Shown here piece after piece: positions 15,644 to 23,806 of a DNA stretch of 64,000 bases; position 1 is the first letter of the stretch; the number at the start of each line of letters is the position of its first letter. Made by a program: the position numbers and the translations under genes. This DNA is from Glaciecola amylolytica (GTDB lineage Bacteria > Bacteroidota > Bacteroidia > Flavobacteriales_D > Crocinitomicaceae), in the NCBI GenBank assembly GCA_003856375.1, contig CP034120.1, positions 496,001-560,000 of the forward strand, read 5' to 3'. The notes under the pieces are model-generated. The model ran no database searches, was not told where the DNA came from, and saw only the letters and a program-made list of their open reading frames with translations.

Positions 15644-15826
15644 CAGGAAATTGAATCCTGATCTGTGCAGACAGATCGGGATTTTTTATTTATGGCTTTA
15701 CGAAATTAATTTCAGTAAAGGCATAAGAAAAATCCCGGAAGTTTTCGTAGAAAATGAAAGGATTCAGTTTGATAAGCGATTCCCTAAACGGGATCTCTAA
15801 TCCCTCACTCTCCGCAGGAAATTGAA
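15628..15826 (+). repeat. Duplicated tRNA-Ser 3' end (28-bp direct repeat), att-like
   Basis: The 28 bases at 15628-15655 begin with AATCCCTCACTCTCCGCAGG and end GAA. They recur without mismatch at 15799-15826. The first copy is the last 16 bases of tRNA-Ser plus 12 bases beyond it; the second stands alone. Each copy runs directly into its own, unrelated terminator. The 143 bases between hold no gene, but contain a long imperfect hairpin (15693-15723, arms TGGCTTTACGAAAT and ATTTCAGTAAAGGCA). This is the layout of attL/attR at a tRNA 3' end after loss of an integrated element, or of a decayed tandem tRNA gene. From here to the next gene at 15971 nothing else is seen. Confidence 0.85.
15655..15687 (+). 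terminator. Terminator of tRNA-Ser
   Basis: The stem ATCCTGATCTG/CAGATCGGGAT (one G-T pair) is followed by TTTTT. It begins right at the end of the first 28-bp repeat copy. Confidence 0.85.
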
Positions 15827-15858
15827 CCCATTTCAGCATTGCTGGAATGGGTTTTTTT
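15825..15858 (+). terminator. Terminator after the second tRNA-tail copy
   Basis: AACCCATT-t-CAGC pairs with GCTG-g-AATGGGTT around an ATT loop and is followed by seven T. It directly follows the second repeat copy although no gene is left to terminate. Confidence 0.85.
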
Positions 15859-15970
15859 ATTGGATAAAATCAAACCGAATTCTGAGATTTTTGATTAATC
15901 ATCCTTCTTCTGACTTCAGATTCCTTCTCTTTTTTTATCTTTAAAAACATCCGGATAAAAAGTATCGAAA

Positions 15971-16519
15971 ATGAAACCCTCAGAGTTAATTGCCTTCATT
16001 GAGCAGCATCAATTGATTGAGAAGACTATTACGATTGAGCGAAATGAATTTCTGAAAACAGCGGGAACCAACGATACCAATATTTATTTGGTGGAAGAAG
16101 GAAGTCTGCGCGTTTTTGTGGTCGATAAACCGGACAGTCACAGGGAAGAGGAACGCAATATTCGTTTCGGCTACAAAAACAATATTTTGGTTTCACTCGA
16201 TTCTTTTTTGACCGAAAAACCTTCTGAATTTACCATTCAGGCAATCAAAAAAACGAAGCTGAAGATCATTCCGAAAGAACGTTTTATGAATTTTCTCAAT
16301 CAGGATGAAAACCATCTCCGGATTTGGGTCAAAATTCTGGAAGATCTGGTGATTCAGCAAATCGAACGTGAAAAGGATTTATTGACCTCATCGCCCAAGG
16401 AACGTTTTGAGCGTGTTTTGAAACGGAGTCCGCAGCTGTTTCAGGAAATTCCCAACCGGCACATCGCAAATTATCTTCGAATGACACCTGAAACTTTGTC
16501 GCGTTTGAAAAAGTCTTGA
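15971..16519 (+). CDS. Crp/Fnr-family cyclic-nucleotide-binding-like regulator
   Basis: The 182-residue cytosolic protein has a cyclic-nucleotide-binding-like beta-roll (about 20-115: EFLKTAGTNDTNIYLVEEGSLRVFV, FRFGYKNNILVSLDSFLTEKPS) and a long dimer helix. A compact C-terminal helix-turn-helix (IPNRHIANYLRMTPETLSRLKKS) ends almost at the stop. The usual phosphate-binding RxA motif of true cAMP sensors is not evident, so the ligand may differ. Small regulators of this class in Bacteroidota often control nearby genes. The DinB-like gene follows 55 bases downstream. Confidence 0.85.
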   Translation: MKPSELIAFIEQHQLIEKTITIERNEFLKTAGTNDTNIYLVEEGSLRVFVVDKPDSHREEERNIRFGYKNNILVSLDSFLTEKPSEFTIQAIKKTKLKIIPKERFMNFLNQDENHLRIWVKILEDLVIQQIEREKDLLTSSPKERFERVLKRSPQLFQEIPNRHIANYLRMTPETLSRLKKS

Positions 16520-16574
16520 TTTCAATCAATGTTTTCAGGGTTCAGATTCAGGAACTTTGTCGAAAATTAAGCAA

Positions 16575-17129
16575 ATGAAAATTTCAGCAGATACATTGAT
16601 CGCGGATTTGACAGATCGCACACAACGTTGTCTTTCAAAAGGAGAGGAGTTCAACAATTTAACGGGAAAAGCTCTGAATTTTAAACAGGATGAACTTAGC
16701 TGGAGTGCTTTGGAATGTCTGGAGCATTTGAACTTATACGGACGGTTTTATCTTCCGGAAATAGCAAAGAGAATCAAAAGTGCGGATCCGAAAAATCAGG
16801 AATTGTTCAAGAGCGGCTGGCTGGGCAATTATTTTGCAAACAGCATGCTTCCCAAAGAGAAATTGAACAAGATGAAGACCTTTAAAAACATGAATCCGTT
16901 GAACAGCCGCCTGAATAAAGATCAGGTTATTCATGAATTTCTGCAGCAACAGGAAGAAATGCTTCGCTTATTGAATGAAGCCCGAAGAATAGATTTGAAC
17001 AAAACGAAAACCAATATCAGTATTTCCAAATGGATTAAGTTGAAACTGGGAGATACTTTCCGTTTTGTGATCTTTCACAATCAACGACATTTAATTCAGG
17101 CGGAAAAAGTTTTGGGAATTCAAAATTGA
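16575..17129 (+). CDS. DinB-like family protein
   Basis: With the ATG at 16575 the product is 184 residues; the frame extends back to a TTG at 16557. It is all-helical and resembles the DinB/YfiT-like four-helix bundle: ELSWSALECLEHLNLYGRFYLPEI, then HEFLQQQEEMLRLLNEARRIDLNKTKT and FRFVIFHNQRHLIQAEKVLG. In that superfamily histidines at these places bind a metal, and members act as thiol-dependent transferases. The activity here is unknown. It probably forms a unit with the Crp/Fnr-like gene in front. Confidence 0.72.
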   Translation: MKISADTLIADLTDRTQRCLSKGEEFNNLTGKALNFKQDELSWSALECLEHLNLYGRFYLPEIAKRIKSADPKNQELFKSGWLGNYFANSMLPKEKLNKMKTFKNMNPLNSRLNKDQVIHEFLQQQEEMLRLLNEARRIDLNKTKTNISISKWIKLKLGDTFRFVIFHNQRHLIQAEKVLGIQN

Positions 17130-17186
17130 AAATGTAAAACTGACAAGGTTTTTATTGAGCCTTAGGAGCATTTTCAATTATAAGAA

Positions 17187-17525
17187 TTACCCGATTCGTG
17201 TTCCGTTTTTCACCGCTCTTTCCGGCTGCAGCAGCGTTACTTCCTTGTTGTCTCCGATTCCGCCTAAAATGAGGCATTCGCTCATCATCGTGGCAATTTG
17301 CTTCGGAGGGAAGTTGATGACCGCAACGATTTGTTTTCCGATCAGTTCTTCGGGCTGATACAAAGCCGTTACCTGAGCGGAAGTTTTACGGATTCCGAAC
17401 TCTCCGAAATCGACTGTGATTTTGTATGCGGGGTTGCGCACTTCTTTAAAGATTTCTGCGGAAATGATGGTTCCAACGCGCATTTCCACGTGCATGAATT
17501 CGTCCCAGGTAAGTGAGTTACTCAT
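17187..17525 (-). CDS. csaA: CsaA-like tRNA-binding domain protein
   Basis: This 112-residue protein is a single EMAP/tRNA-binding OB-fold: VEMRVGTIISAEIF near the start, NPAYKITVDFGEFGIRKTSAQVTALY, the GKQIVAVINFPPKQIATMMSECLILGG strand pair, and a C-terminal ..LLQPE..VKNGTRIG. This matches CsaA in full length and motif order. CsaA is a dimer with export-chaperone and tRNA-binding properties in the cytosol. It is on the minus strand, downstream of a lipoprotein gene. Confidence 0.92.
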   Translation of the reverse strand: MSNSLTWDEFMHVEMRVGTIISAEIFKEVRNPAYKITVDFGEFGIRKTSAQVTALYQPEELIGKQIVAVINFPPKQIATMMSECLILGGIGDNKEVTLLQPERAVKNGTRIG

Positions 17526-17550
17526 TGTTTATGTTTTGGTATTTCTTGAT

Positions 17551-18153
17551 TTAATGCTTCAAACTTGTTTTTACTTCCTTTCCGGTTTTATCAATGTAAA
17601 ACCATTCCGTACTTTCCCAGGAATGGTGTTCCAATTCATCTTTAACCGTTTCGCAATTCAAAGCCACTTTAGCTTTTCCGTTCTCAAAAGGATAGGCGCA
17701 GCTATATTTTGCTTCAATGACTACTTTTCCGGTAGGATCTGCGTAGCCAATTTTTCCGTTTCTTTTGATCCGGAACAAACCATCTACGATGTAATCCGGG
17801 CCATTGTCAAAAAGGAAGGCTTCAAAAATGATCTCTTTGTTCCTGTTCACGGCAACCATTCCTTTGTCTTTGAAACGCGCATCGGAAACGTAAGCAAACG
17901 TGGTGAAAATATCGCTGAAACAGTTGTCAAATGCTCCGGCCGGAATAATTGTGTCCCCGTTTTTATCAACATACGCATAAGGGGCGCCATATTCGAATTC
18001 TCCATTGGAAGTACAATACAAGGTGTCTTTTGAAGAAATGATATCTGCGTATGCTTGTTCTTTGGAGTCGGAAACCGGGGTGGTTTCTTTCTCTTTCGGT
18101 TGAGTTGTACAAGCTGCGGTAAGTAATAACAAAGAAAAAAATGTGCGTTTCAT
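17551..18153 (-). CDS. WG-repeat-like lipoprotein
   Basis: The 200-residue product begins MKRTFFSLLLLTAAC, a lipoprotein signal with Cys15. After a Thr/Lys/Glu-rich linker come beta repeats of the WG type (YAYVDKNGDTIIP, GMVAVNRNKEIIFE, LFRIKRNGKIGYADPTGKVVIEAKYS, EWFYIDKTGKEV). In this class each unit of about 20-30 residues forms a beta meander with a DKxGK turn. Such proteins are surface or periplasmic and rarely characterised. It lies 25 bases before csaA on the same strand. Confidence 0.75.
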   Translation of the reverse strand: MKRTFFSLLLLTAACTTQPKEKETTPVSDSKEQAYADIISSKDTLYCTSNGEFEYGAPYAYVDKNGDTIIPAGAFDNCFSDIFTTFAYVSDARFKDKGMVAVNRNKEIIFEAFLFDNGPDYIVDGLFRIKRNGKIGYADPTGKVVIEAKYSCAYPFENGKAKVALNCETVKDELEHHSWESTEWFYIDKTGKEVKTSLKH

Positions 18154-18335
18154 AGTTGCTTTTTTTTGTTTCAGGATGATTTGACAAAAATTGCTTTAAA
18201 GTTTTCTGCCTGAAATCGGCTCCTGAAATTACAAAAGTTCCCGTATTTCCTGTTCAATTTGTTACTAAATCCTAAATTGAAATAGGTGGTAGTTAAAATA
18301 CGTGAAAGCTTCCGTTTACTTCCTGTTTGAAAAGA

Positions 18336-18343
18336 TATGTTTG
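18336..18343 (+). promoter_or_regulatory. -7 promoter box
   Basis: TATGTTTG matches TAnnTTTG exactly. It ends 21 bases before the ATG at 18365 and supports that start over the GTG at 18302, which would put the promoter inside the gene. Confidence 0.55.
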
Positions 18344-18364
18344 TGCAAACGTAAAATTAAATCA

Positions 18365-19021
18365 ATGAAATCAATTGAACTAGCTAAATCAACCGTGGTT
18401 GTTTGTGCCCTTTTTTTAACAAGCACCGGATTTTCCCAAACAGAAGAATCACCCATCAAAGGTAGATGGGGACTAAATACCGGAGTAACTTTGACTCCTT
18501 ACAGATCAGATATATTACATGGAAGTTTGGGTAAAAAACTAGGGGTAATGCCTATGCTGACTTACACCTACGGTAAAAATCAATTTGAGTTGGGACCCCA
18601 ATTTTCTCTTTACCGGCCAAACGGTGCGGGATCGTACAGGTTTTTGGGAGTCAACGTGAACTATAAGCGTTATTTCAATGGTTTTGGAAATCGTTTTGTA
18701 CCATATTTGTATAGCGGAATTGGTTTTACAACAGAGAAGTCAACTACGGTGCATTATGCAGGAAACGGAATGATGTATTCAACGGGACTTCCATATAACT
18801 ATAGACGAACGGGAGTCAATATGAGTATTGGTTATGGAATTGAATGGCAGATGGGTAAGCATTTTTACCTGGGATCTGCTGTGAGCCTTAATCCCGGATT
18901 GTATTCTGTTAAAATGTACGATTTTATGGGAGGTTTTCAGGGAACAAACCGAACAACACAAAGTAATTTCCGATTGGACTTTAATGTAAATATGCAGGTT
19001 GGTTACCGTTTTGGTAAATAA
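18365..19021 (+). CDS. Outer membrane beta-barrel protein
   Basis: From the ATG at 18365 the product is 218 residues. It has a signal peptide (MKSIELAKSTVVVCALFLTSTGFSQ up to about residue 25), then amphipathic strands of an eight- to ten-stranded barrel (WGLNTGVTLTPYRS, MLTYTYGKNQFELGPQFSLY, VNVNYKRYFNG, VPYLYSGIGFTTE, NMSIGYGIEWQMGKHFYLGSAVSLN). It ends FNVNMQVGYRFGK, a typical last strand. No specific function is recognisable. A terminator follows 23 bases after the stop. Confidence 0.75.
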   Translation: MKSIELAKSTVVVCALFLTSTGFSQTEESPIKGRWGLNTGVTLTPYRSDILHGSLGKKLGVMPMLTYTYGKNQFELGPQFSLYRPNGAGSYRFLGVNVNYKRYFNGFGNRFVPYLYSGIGFTTEKSTTVHYAGNGMMYSTGLPYNYRRTGVNMSIGYGIEWQMGKHFYLGSAVSLNPGLYSVKMYDFMGGFQGTNRTTQSNFRLDFNVNMQVGYRFGK

Positions 19022-19043
19022 CGCAAACAAGATGATTATTCAT

Positions 19044-19070
19044 ACGCCATTCTCAGAATGGCGTTTTTTG
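19044..19070 (+). terminator. Rho-independent terminator (both strands)
   Basis: ACGCCATTC-TCA-GAATGGCGT is a 9-bp stem followed by TTTTT on the plus strand. The stop codon of the convergent minus-strand gene (19053) lies within the stem. Confidence 0.85.
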
Positions 19071-19463
19071 TTTCAGGACTTTAAATTCAAGAAAAACCAA
19101 ACTGAGTATCAACACAATTTCACCCAGAAAATAACCGAAACCGATTGGAGTCAGCTGTTCATAAACCCGGATGATCATTCCGCCGGTTACAAGGCAGTAG
19201 ATGATATTTGAGAAGGCAATAATCCGGAGAAAACGCTGTGGATTTCGTTTTACAAAAAAGTAGCACGAAAAGGAATAAACGGCAAAGATTGCTGCAATGA
19301 GCGAAAGAGGAATCAGGATACTCTTGGGCATTCCGAAAAACGATTCAAAAGTGGTGAGTATGATTCCCAAAAAAAATGCAGAAGCAGCGGCTCCGATTCC
19401 GTCGACCAGAAAAATTGTTTTTGCATGTGAAGCCAATCGATTGGTGAGCTTTTTGAATAACAT
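19053..19463 (-). CDS. Small integral membrane protein of unknown function
   Basis: Starting at the ATG at 19463 the product is 136 residues; a TTG at 19487 would add eight polar residues and is less likely. It has four predicted membrane helices (about residues 19-40, 48-66, 79-98 and 108-126) and a short basic tail. I do not recognise a family. Its stop codon is embedded in the terminator of the convergent barrel gene. A strong hairpin separates it from the upstream protease gene, so it should have its own promoter. Confidence 0.6.
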   Translation of the reverse strand: MLFKKLTNRLASHAKTIFLVDGIGAAASAFFLGIILTTFESFFGMPKSILIPLSLIAAIFAVYSFSCYFFVKRNPQRFLRIIAFSNIIYCLVTGGMIIRVYEQLTPIGFGYFLGEIVLILSLVFLEFKVLKQKTPF

Positions 19464-19533
19464 CCTGTTTGGGTTCTGATTCGCCAACTTTCTTTTGAAG
19501 TTCTAAAAGTAGAAATTATAGACTTGAAACAAA

Positions 19534-19571
19534 AATCCCCGGCATTGATCGAAGTCGAAATGCCGGGGATT
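19534..19571 (-). terminator. Repeat-type terminator of the tricorn-like gene
   Basis: A 13-bp perfect stem AATCCCCGGCATT/AATGCCGGGGATT encloses a 12-base loop. Read on the minus strand it is followed by TTTTTG and so ends the 19594-22860 gene. A closely related hairpin lies at 29551-29587 in the opposite orientation, so this is one member of a repeat family recruited as terminators. Confidence 0.85.
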
Positions 19572-19593
19572 GTATTTTAATATCTGTATCGGA

Positions 19594-22500
19594 TTATCTT
19601 CCTAACAGGACGTCGACTGCTTTTTTCAATTGAGCGTCTTCGCCTTTCAGCATCGTATTGTAATCGTTTACTACTTTGAAATCAGGTTCGCATTGGTTGT
19701 TTTCGTAGTATTTTCCGTCCATCGTCATAACTCCGACCTGTGGAATTCCGAAAACCAATGAATTGTCCTGAAGAGTTTCCCACCAAACGGCAGTTCCCGT
19801 TCCCGGTACCGGCATTCCGATCAGTTTTCCGATTCCCAGTGTTTTGTAAACTACCGGGAACATATGCGCATCGGAGTAGTTTCCTTCTCCCATCAGTACA
19901 CAGCTTGGCTTGGTCCATTTAGAACCCGGTTCCAAACCAATTTTCTGACCTCTCGGCACGAAGTTGATGTATTGTTTTCCGGAAAGGAAAGTTGCCAGAT
20001 CGTCGTGTAACCAACCACCGCCGTTGAATCGCGTATCCACGATCAAAGCATCTTTGTTGATGTATTTTCCCATTACCTGGTTGTAGAACTCGCGGTAGCT
20101 GCGATCGTCCATTCCGCGAATGTGCATGTAACCCAATTTTCCTTCGGATAATTTTTCGGTCATTGCCTGCATACGTTTCACCCAGCGTTGGTAAAGCAAT
20201 TCGTTTTGCATTCCTGCTGAAATCGGCTTAATGATTTCTTCCCAGCGTTTTCCGCTTGCCGGATCGTAAATAGAAAGCAATACTTGTTTCCCGACTTTGC
20301 GGTTTAACAAGGAATAGTAATTCAATTCAGGCTTGATTTCCACGCCGTCAATTTTTTCAATGATAGCACCTGCTTTGATTTTCGTGTCAGAACTTACTAA
20401 CGGGCCTTTATCCAGAATCTCAGCAATTTTAAGTCCGGTTCCTGTGAAGCTTTCGTCTAAAATTGCTCCGAGTTGAGCTGTTTCATCTCCGTTTTCTTTT
20501 CTTCCGAAGAAGCGGCAACCTGTGTGAGAAGCGTTTAATTCACCCAATAATTCGCTGCACATTTCTGCAAAATCGTAATTGTTGTTGATGTGCGGAAGGA
20601 ATTTCGCATAGGTCGTTTTGTAATAATCCCAATCTGTTCCCTGCAAATCAACAACGTAAAACTTCGCTTTAACCTGACGCCACATGTGTTCGAACAAATA
20701 AGCGCGTTCTGCATATCCGTCCTGCGTTCGTTCCGCTCTGAAAGGAATGTCTTTTTGTTCTCCTTTTTCCAGATCCAGACGTGTTAACCTTCCGTTGATA
20801 ATCGCATAGATATTCTTTCCGTCCTTATCCATCGAAGCACCCCAGAAACCATTTGCTTTCAAAGGAATCAACATTTTGGTTTCGTGTTCCTTGAAATCGC
20901 GTACGTATAAGTTCACACCGTCTTCATTCGGAGTCAGGTAATACAACTTTTCGCCTTTCGGATCCATGAATGCATCGTGCAGGAAGGAAGAATTTTCAGT
21001 CAGACGAACCTGACGGTCTGCCAATCCTGTCAAATCAATTTTTAAAGGATCTGTTTTCTTAACGGTATCTGCTTTTTCGGTTTTCCCTTTCTTGGCAGGT
21101 GTTTCCGTTTCCTTCGGTTTTTCCTTGTCGTTTTTCTCTTTTTGTTCCTTCCAAAGTTCGTAATCCGCCTTTTTCATTTTAAACAGGTCAAAGGCATTCT
21201 GATCTAAGAAAAGACCGTAAGCATCCTGCTGAGATCCGTGGCTTGCCACATTTTTCATTCCGTCTCTTTCGGAGAACCAAAGAACCATTTTTCCGTTCAT
21301 CTGGAATTTCGGTGCGCCGTTCGAGAACCCGTTTTGGGTCAGTTGCAGCATCGGATTTTTTCCTGTCACATCAATCAAACCGATCTGATCGTGCCAGTTT
21401 CCATCCACTAAGAAGGATACCAAAATGTATTTGCTGTCCGGCGACCAGTTGAATGTTTGATCTCCGTCGCTGTATGAATAGTTTTTAGTCGTAGGTAATA
21501 CATTGCGGATTTTTTTACTCGCGATGTTGTAAACGCTCACACCGGTTCTGTTTTCCAAAAATGCAATTTCCTTCCCGTCAGGAGAAAATTGAGGCTGGAA
21601 TGATTCGTTTTCCGTTACGATCAAAGCTTCTTCTTTCAAAAGGGTAGAAGCATAGAAATAACTTTCTTCTTTTCGGATTAAAGTTGTTTGGTAGATTCCC
21701 CAAATATTCTTTCTCTCGGAAGCATACAAAATAGCTTTTCCATCCGGTGAAAAACTCACGTTGCGTTCTTCTTCCGGCGTATTGGTAATTTGTTTTGTAA
21801 CTCCGTTTTCCAGTGAAACTGCAAACACATCTCCATGATTGATAAAGGCAACTTCTTTTCCACTTGGAGATACTGAAATCTCGGATGCATTCCCCGTTTC
21901 AACCACATTTTTGATGTCGGCATTGCGGTCTTCGGAGTTTATCTGGATGCGCACTTTTTCCGGATTTGCTCCTTCTTTCTGTGTATAGATTTCGCCATCG
22001 TATCCGTAGCAAAGTGTATTGTCGTTTGAAACGGAAAGGAAACGAACCGGATTTTTATCGAATTTGGAAATCTGTGTGCTCGAATTCGGGCTGCCTGGAT
22101 TCATTTTCCAAACGTTGTATGATCCGCTTTTCTCACTCAGGTAAAACAAAGCTGATTCGTCGCCATTCCAAACCGGATTCCGGTCTTCACCAGCAAAATC
22201 AGTCAGTTGTGTAAACTTATCGCCGCTTTTTTCATACATCCATACATCACGTGCAACAGATGATTGGTGATGCTTTCTCCATGGATCTTCGTATCCTTTT
22301 TTATCGTGGAAAACCATTTTGGTTCCGGCTTTGTTCCATTTGATATTTTCAGCCGTGATGGATAATTCCTGTTTTTCGCGGCCTCCGTCAATTCCAACTG
22401 AATAAACTTCACCCAAAGCACCATATGGAAATTGAGACATTGCTGCATTGTCTAAACGCGCAGCGGTGAAGATGATTCTTTTGCCGTCTGCTGAAAGACA

Positions 22501-22860
22501 TTGCGGAAAGTCATTGCTTGAGCACAGTGTCAGTCGTTTGGTATTTCCTCCCTGAAGCGGAATGGAAAACACATCAAAGTTTCCGTAGCGGTCCGAAGCA
22601 AAATAGATTGTTTTTCCATCCGCTGAAAATACCGGCATGAAATCGTATGCATCACTGAGTGTAATCGGAGTTGCGGTTCCCCCGCTTGCAGCAACCTGGT
22701 ACAGATCACCCTTGTATTCAAATACAATTGTTTTCCCATCGGGAGAAATAACCGGATATCTCATCCAAAGCGGAGCGTTTGATCCTTCTTCCGGAGGCGT
22801 TGGCATTCGGAGGCTCATAACCATCGCACCGATCATGACCCAAGCAAATAGTTTCTTCAT
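19594..22860 (-). CDS. Tricorn-like S41 peptidase
   Basis: The 1088-residue protein has a signal peptide (about 1-17) and then two beta-propeller regions with TolB/WD-like blades (VISPDGKTIVFEYKGDLY, PVFSADGKTIYFASDRYGNFDVF and many more, to about residue 690). A Lys/Glu-rich insert lies near 575-620. A PDZ-like domain follows (about 800-880, AGAIIEKIDGVEI), then an S41 catalytic domain. All four residues of the tricorn tetrad can be placed: S778-H779, S996 in GNYSDAHMFP, and E1053. The 57-residue spacing from S996 to E1053 agrees with tricorn. Unlike archaeal tricorn it is exported, probably to the periplasm, for oligopeptide degradation. Confidence 0.9.
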   Translation of the reverse strand: MKKLFAWVMIGAMVMSLRMPTPPEEGSNAPLWMRYPVISPDGKTIVFEYKGDLYQVAASGGTATPITLSDAYDFMPVFSADGKTIYFASDRYGNFDVFSIPLQGGNTKRLTLCSSNDFPQCLSADGKRIIFTAARLDNAAMSQFPYGALGEVYSVGIDGGREKQELSITAENIKWNKAGTKMVFHDKKGYEDPWRKHHQSSVARDVWMYEKSGDKFTQLTDFAGEDRNPVWNGDESALFYLSEKSGSYNVWKMNPGSPNSSTQISKFDKNPVRFLSVSNDNTLCYGYDGEIYTQKEGANPEKVRIQINSEDRNADIKNVVETGNASEISVSPSGKEVAFINHGDVFAVSLENGVTKQITNTPEEERNVSFSPDGKAILYASERKNIWGIYQTTLIRKEESYFYASTLLKEEALIVTENESFQPQFSPDGKEIAFLENRTGVSVYNIASKKIRNVLPTTKNYSYSDGDQTFNWSPDSKYILVSFLVDGNWHDQIGLIDVTGKNPMLQLTQNGFSNGAPKFQMNGKMVLWFSERDGMKNVASHGSQQDAYGLFLDQNAFDLFKMKKADYELWKEQKEKNDKEKPKETETPAKKGKTEKADTVKKTDPLKIDLTGLADRQVRLTENSSFLHDAFMDPKGEKLYYLTPNEDGVNLYVRDFKEHETKMLIPLKANGFWGASMDKDGKNIYAIINGRLTRLDLEKGEQKDIPFRAERTQDGYAERAYLFEHMWRQVKAKFYVVDLQGTDWDYYKTTYAKFLPHINNNYDFAEMCSELLGELNASHTGCRFFGRKENGDETAQLGAILDESFTGTGLKIAEILDKGPLVSSDTKIKAGAIIEKIDGVEIKPELNYYSLLNRKVGKQVLLSIYDPASGKRWEEIIKPISAGMQNELLYQRWVKRMQAMTEKLSEGKLGYMHIRGMDDRSYREFYNQVMGKYINKDALIVDTRFNGGGWLHDDLATFLSGKQYINFVPRGQKIGLEPGSKWTKPSCVLMGEGNYSDAHMFPVVYKTLGIGKLIGMPVPGTGTAVWWETLQDNSLVFGIPQVGVMTMDGKYYENNQCEPDFKVVNDYNTMLKGEDAQLKKAVDVLLGR

Positions 22861-22997
22861 ATCTTGATTTTAGAGATTTAAAAATAGCGAAATATTACAG
22901 AGCGGACTCTCTTCTTGTGAAGGACGGAAGAAAAAGGGGATAAAGAAGCAATGTAATCAATGAGATCAACCATTTGACTAATTTTTTGAAATTTATT

Positions 22998-23027
22998 TAC
23001 AACCCCGGGAAAAGGGTTGTATCTTTA
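22998..23027 (+). promoter_or_regulatory. Promoter-overlapping inverted repeat
   Basis: TACAACCC (22998-23005) and GGGTTGTA (23014-23021) form a perfect 8-bp dyad with an 8-base spacer. Its right arm runs into TATCTTTA (23020-23027), 7 of 8 to the -7 box, ten bases before the copper-protein start. It could be an operator or a hairpin at the message start. Confidence 0.5.
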
Positions 23028-23037
23028 ATTAAAACAG

Positions 23038-23628
23038 ATGCTTATGAGAAAAATTACTCAACTATTCATGATGTGTTTGGCTCCGGTTGCTTTCGGACAA
23101 ACAAATCACCAAATTAATGCCCAGGCTTCATCCTGGTCTCCAAATGACATCACTATTAATCTCGGGGATTCCGTGACATGGGTGAACAACAACAACGGAT
23201 CTCACAATGTAAACGGAACAACGGCGACTTATGCCTCCAATCCGGAATCGTTTTCGATGTTGACAACCGGTTCAAACTGGACTTTCGGAAAACGTTTCAA
23301 TATTCCGGGAATTTACATGTATCGTTGCGATGTTCATTCAGCAATGATGACTGGAAAAGTGACCGTTATTGATCCGAGCTTAGGTTTGACAAATAATCAG
23401 GTTTCAGGAATTGTGTTTGGCCCCAATCCGGCGAGTGACCTGATTACCATTCAGGCAAATTCGGCAGATTTCAACGTGGTTGTTTACGACGTGCTTGGAC
23501 ATCAGGTTTTGTCAGAACGTTTGGTGAATCAGAACCAATTGAATGTTTCGGCATTAAATAAAGGAATGTATTTGATAGAAATAAGTGTGGAAGGAAAACT
23601 AATTCAAGAGCGATTGATAAAAAATTGA
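23038..23628 (+). CDS. Plastocyanin/azurin-like copper protein with T9SS sorting domain
   Basis: The 196-residue product has a signal peptide (about 1-20) and a cupredoxin domain (about 25-112) with likely type 1 copper ligands H56 (GSHNVNG), C97 and H100 (YRCDVH), and M103 or M104. A T9SS sorting domain follows (about 120-196, VFGPNPASDLITIQ ... NKGMYLIEI ... QERLIKN). It should be an extracellular or surface-bound electron carrier or copper binder. An ATG at 23044 is an alternative start that leaves the signal peptide intact. The inverted repeat in its promoter suggests regulation, but no metal regulator is encoded nearby. Confidence 0.87.
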   Translation: MLMRKITQLFMMCLAPVAFGQTNHQINAQASSWSPNDITINLGDSVTWVNNNNGSHNVNGTTATYASNPESFSMLTTGSNWTFGKRFNIPGIYMYRCDVHSAMMTGKVTVIDPSLGLTNNQVSGIVFGPNPASDLITIQANSADFNVVVYDVLGHQVLSERLVNQNQLNVSALNKGMYLIEISVEGKLIQERLIKN

Positions 23629-23645
23629 GATGAAATTAGTTTTGG

Positions 23646-23681
23646 AAGCTCATCATTCAACCGATTGATGAGCTTTTTTGT
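23646..23681 (+). terminator. Rho-independent terminator
   Basis: AAGCTCATCA/TGATGAGCTT forms a 10-bp stem with a ten-base loop, followed by TTTTTT. It ends the copper-protein gene and overlaps the first codons of a longer, rejected start for the aminotransferase. Confidence 0.9.
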
Positions 23682-23782
23682 TTTTCATACCATTCAACCC
23701 CGGCTTTCAGCCTTTGAATCATTTGTTGCGTTATTTTAACCAGATTTTTAAATATCCCTCCATATTTCCTGTAAATAGTGTA

Positions 23783-23790
23783 TATTTTTG
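23783..23790 (+). promoter_or_regulatory. -7 promoter box
   Basis: TATTTTTG matches TAnnTTTG. It lies 16 bases before the aminotransferase ATG at 23807 and supports this start. Confidence 0.55.
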
Positions 23791-23806
23791 CAACAACAAT
23801 TTAAAA

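Noticed and set aside
15693-15723. Small RNA gene between the two tRNA-tail copies
   Set aside because: Only a hairpin is visible; no promoter box or terminator belongs to it.
15525-15800. 91-codon frame across tRNA-Ser
   Set aside because: It covers the promoter, the complete tRNA and its terminator; the peptide is a shadow of the tRNA.
23678-23806. N-terminal extension of the aminotransferase
   Set aside because: It begins within the terminator of the copper-protein gene and runs through the promoter box at 23783.
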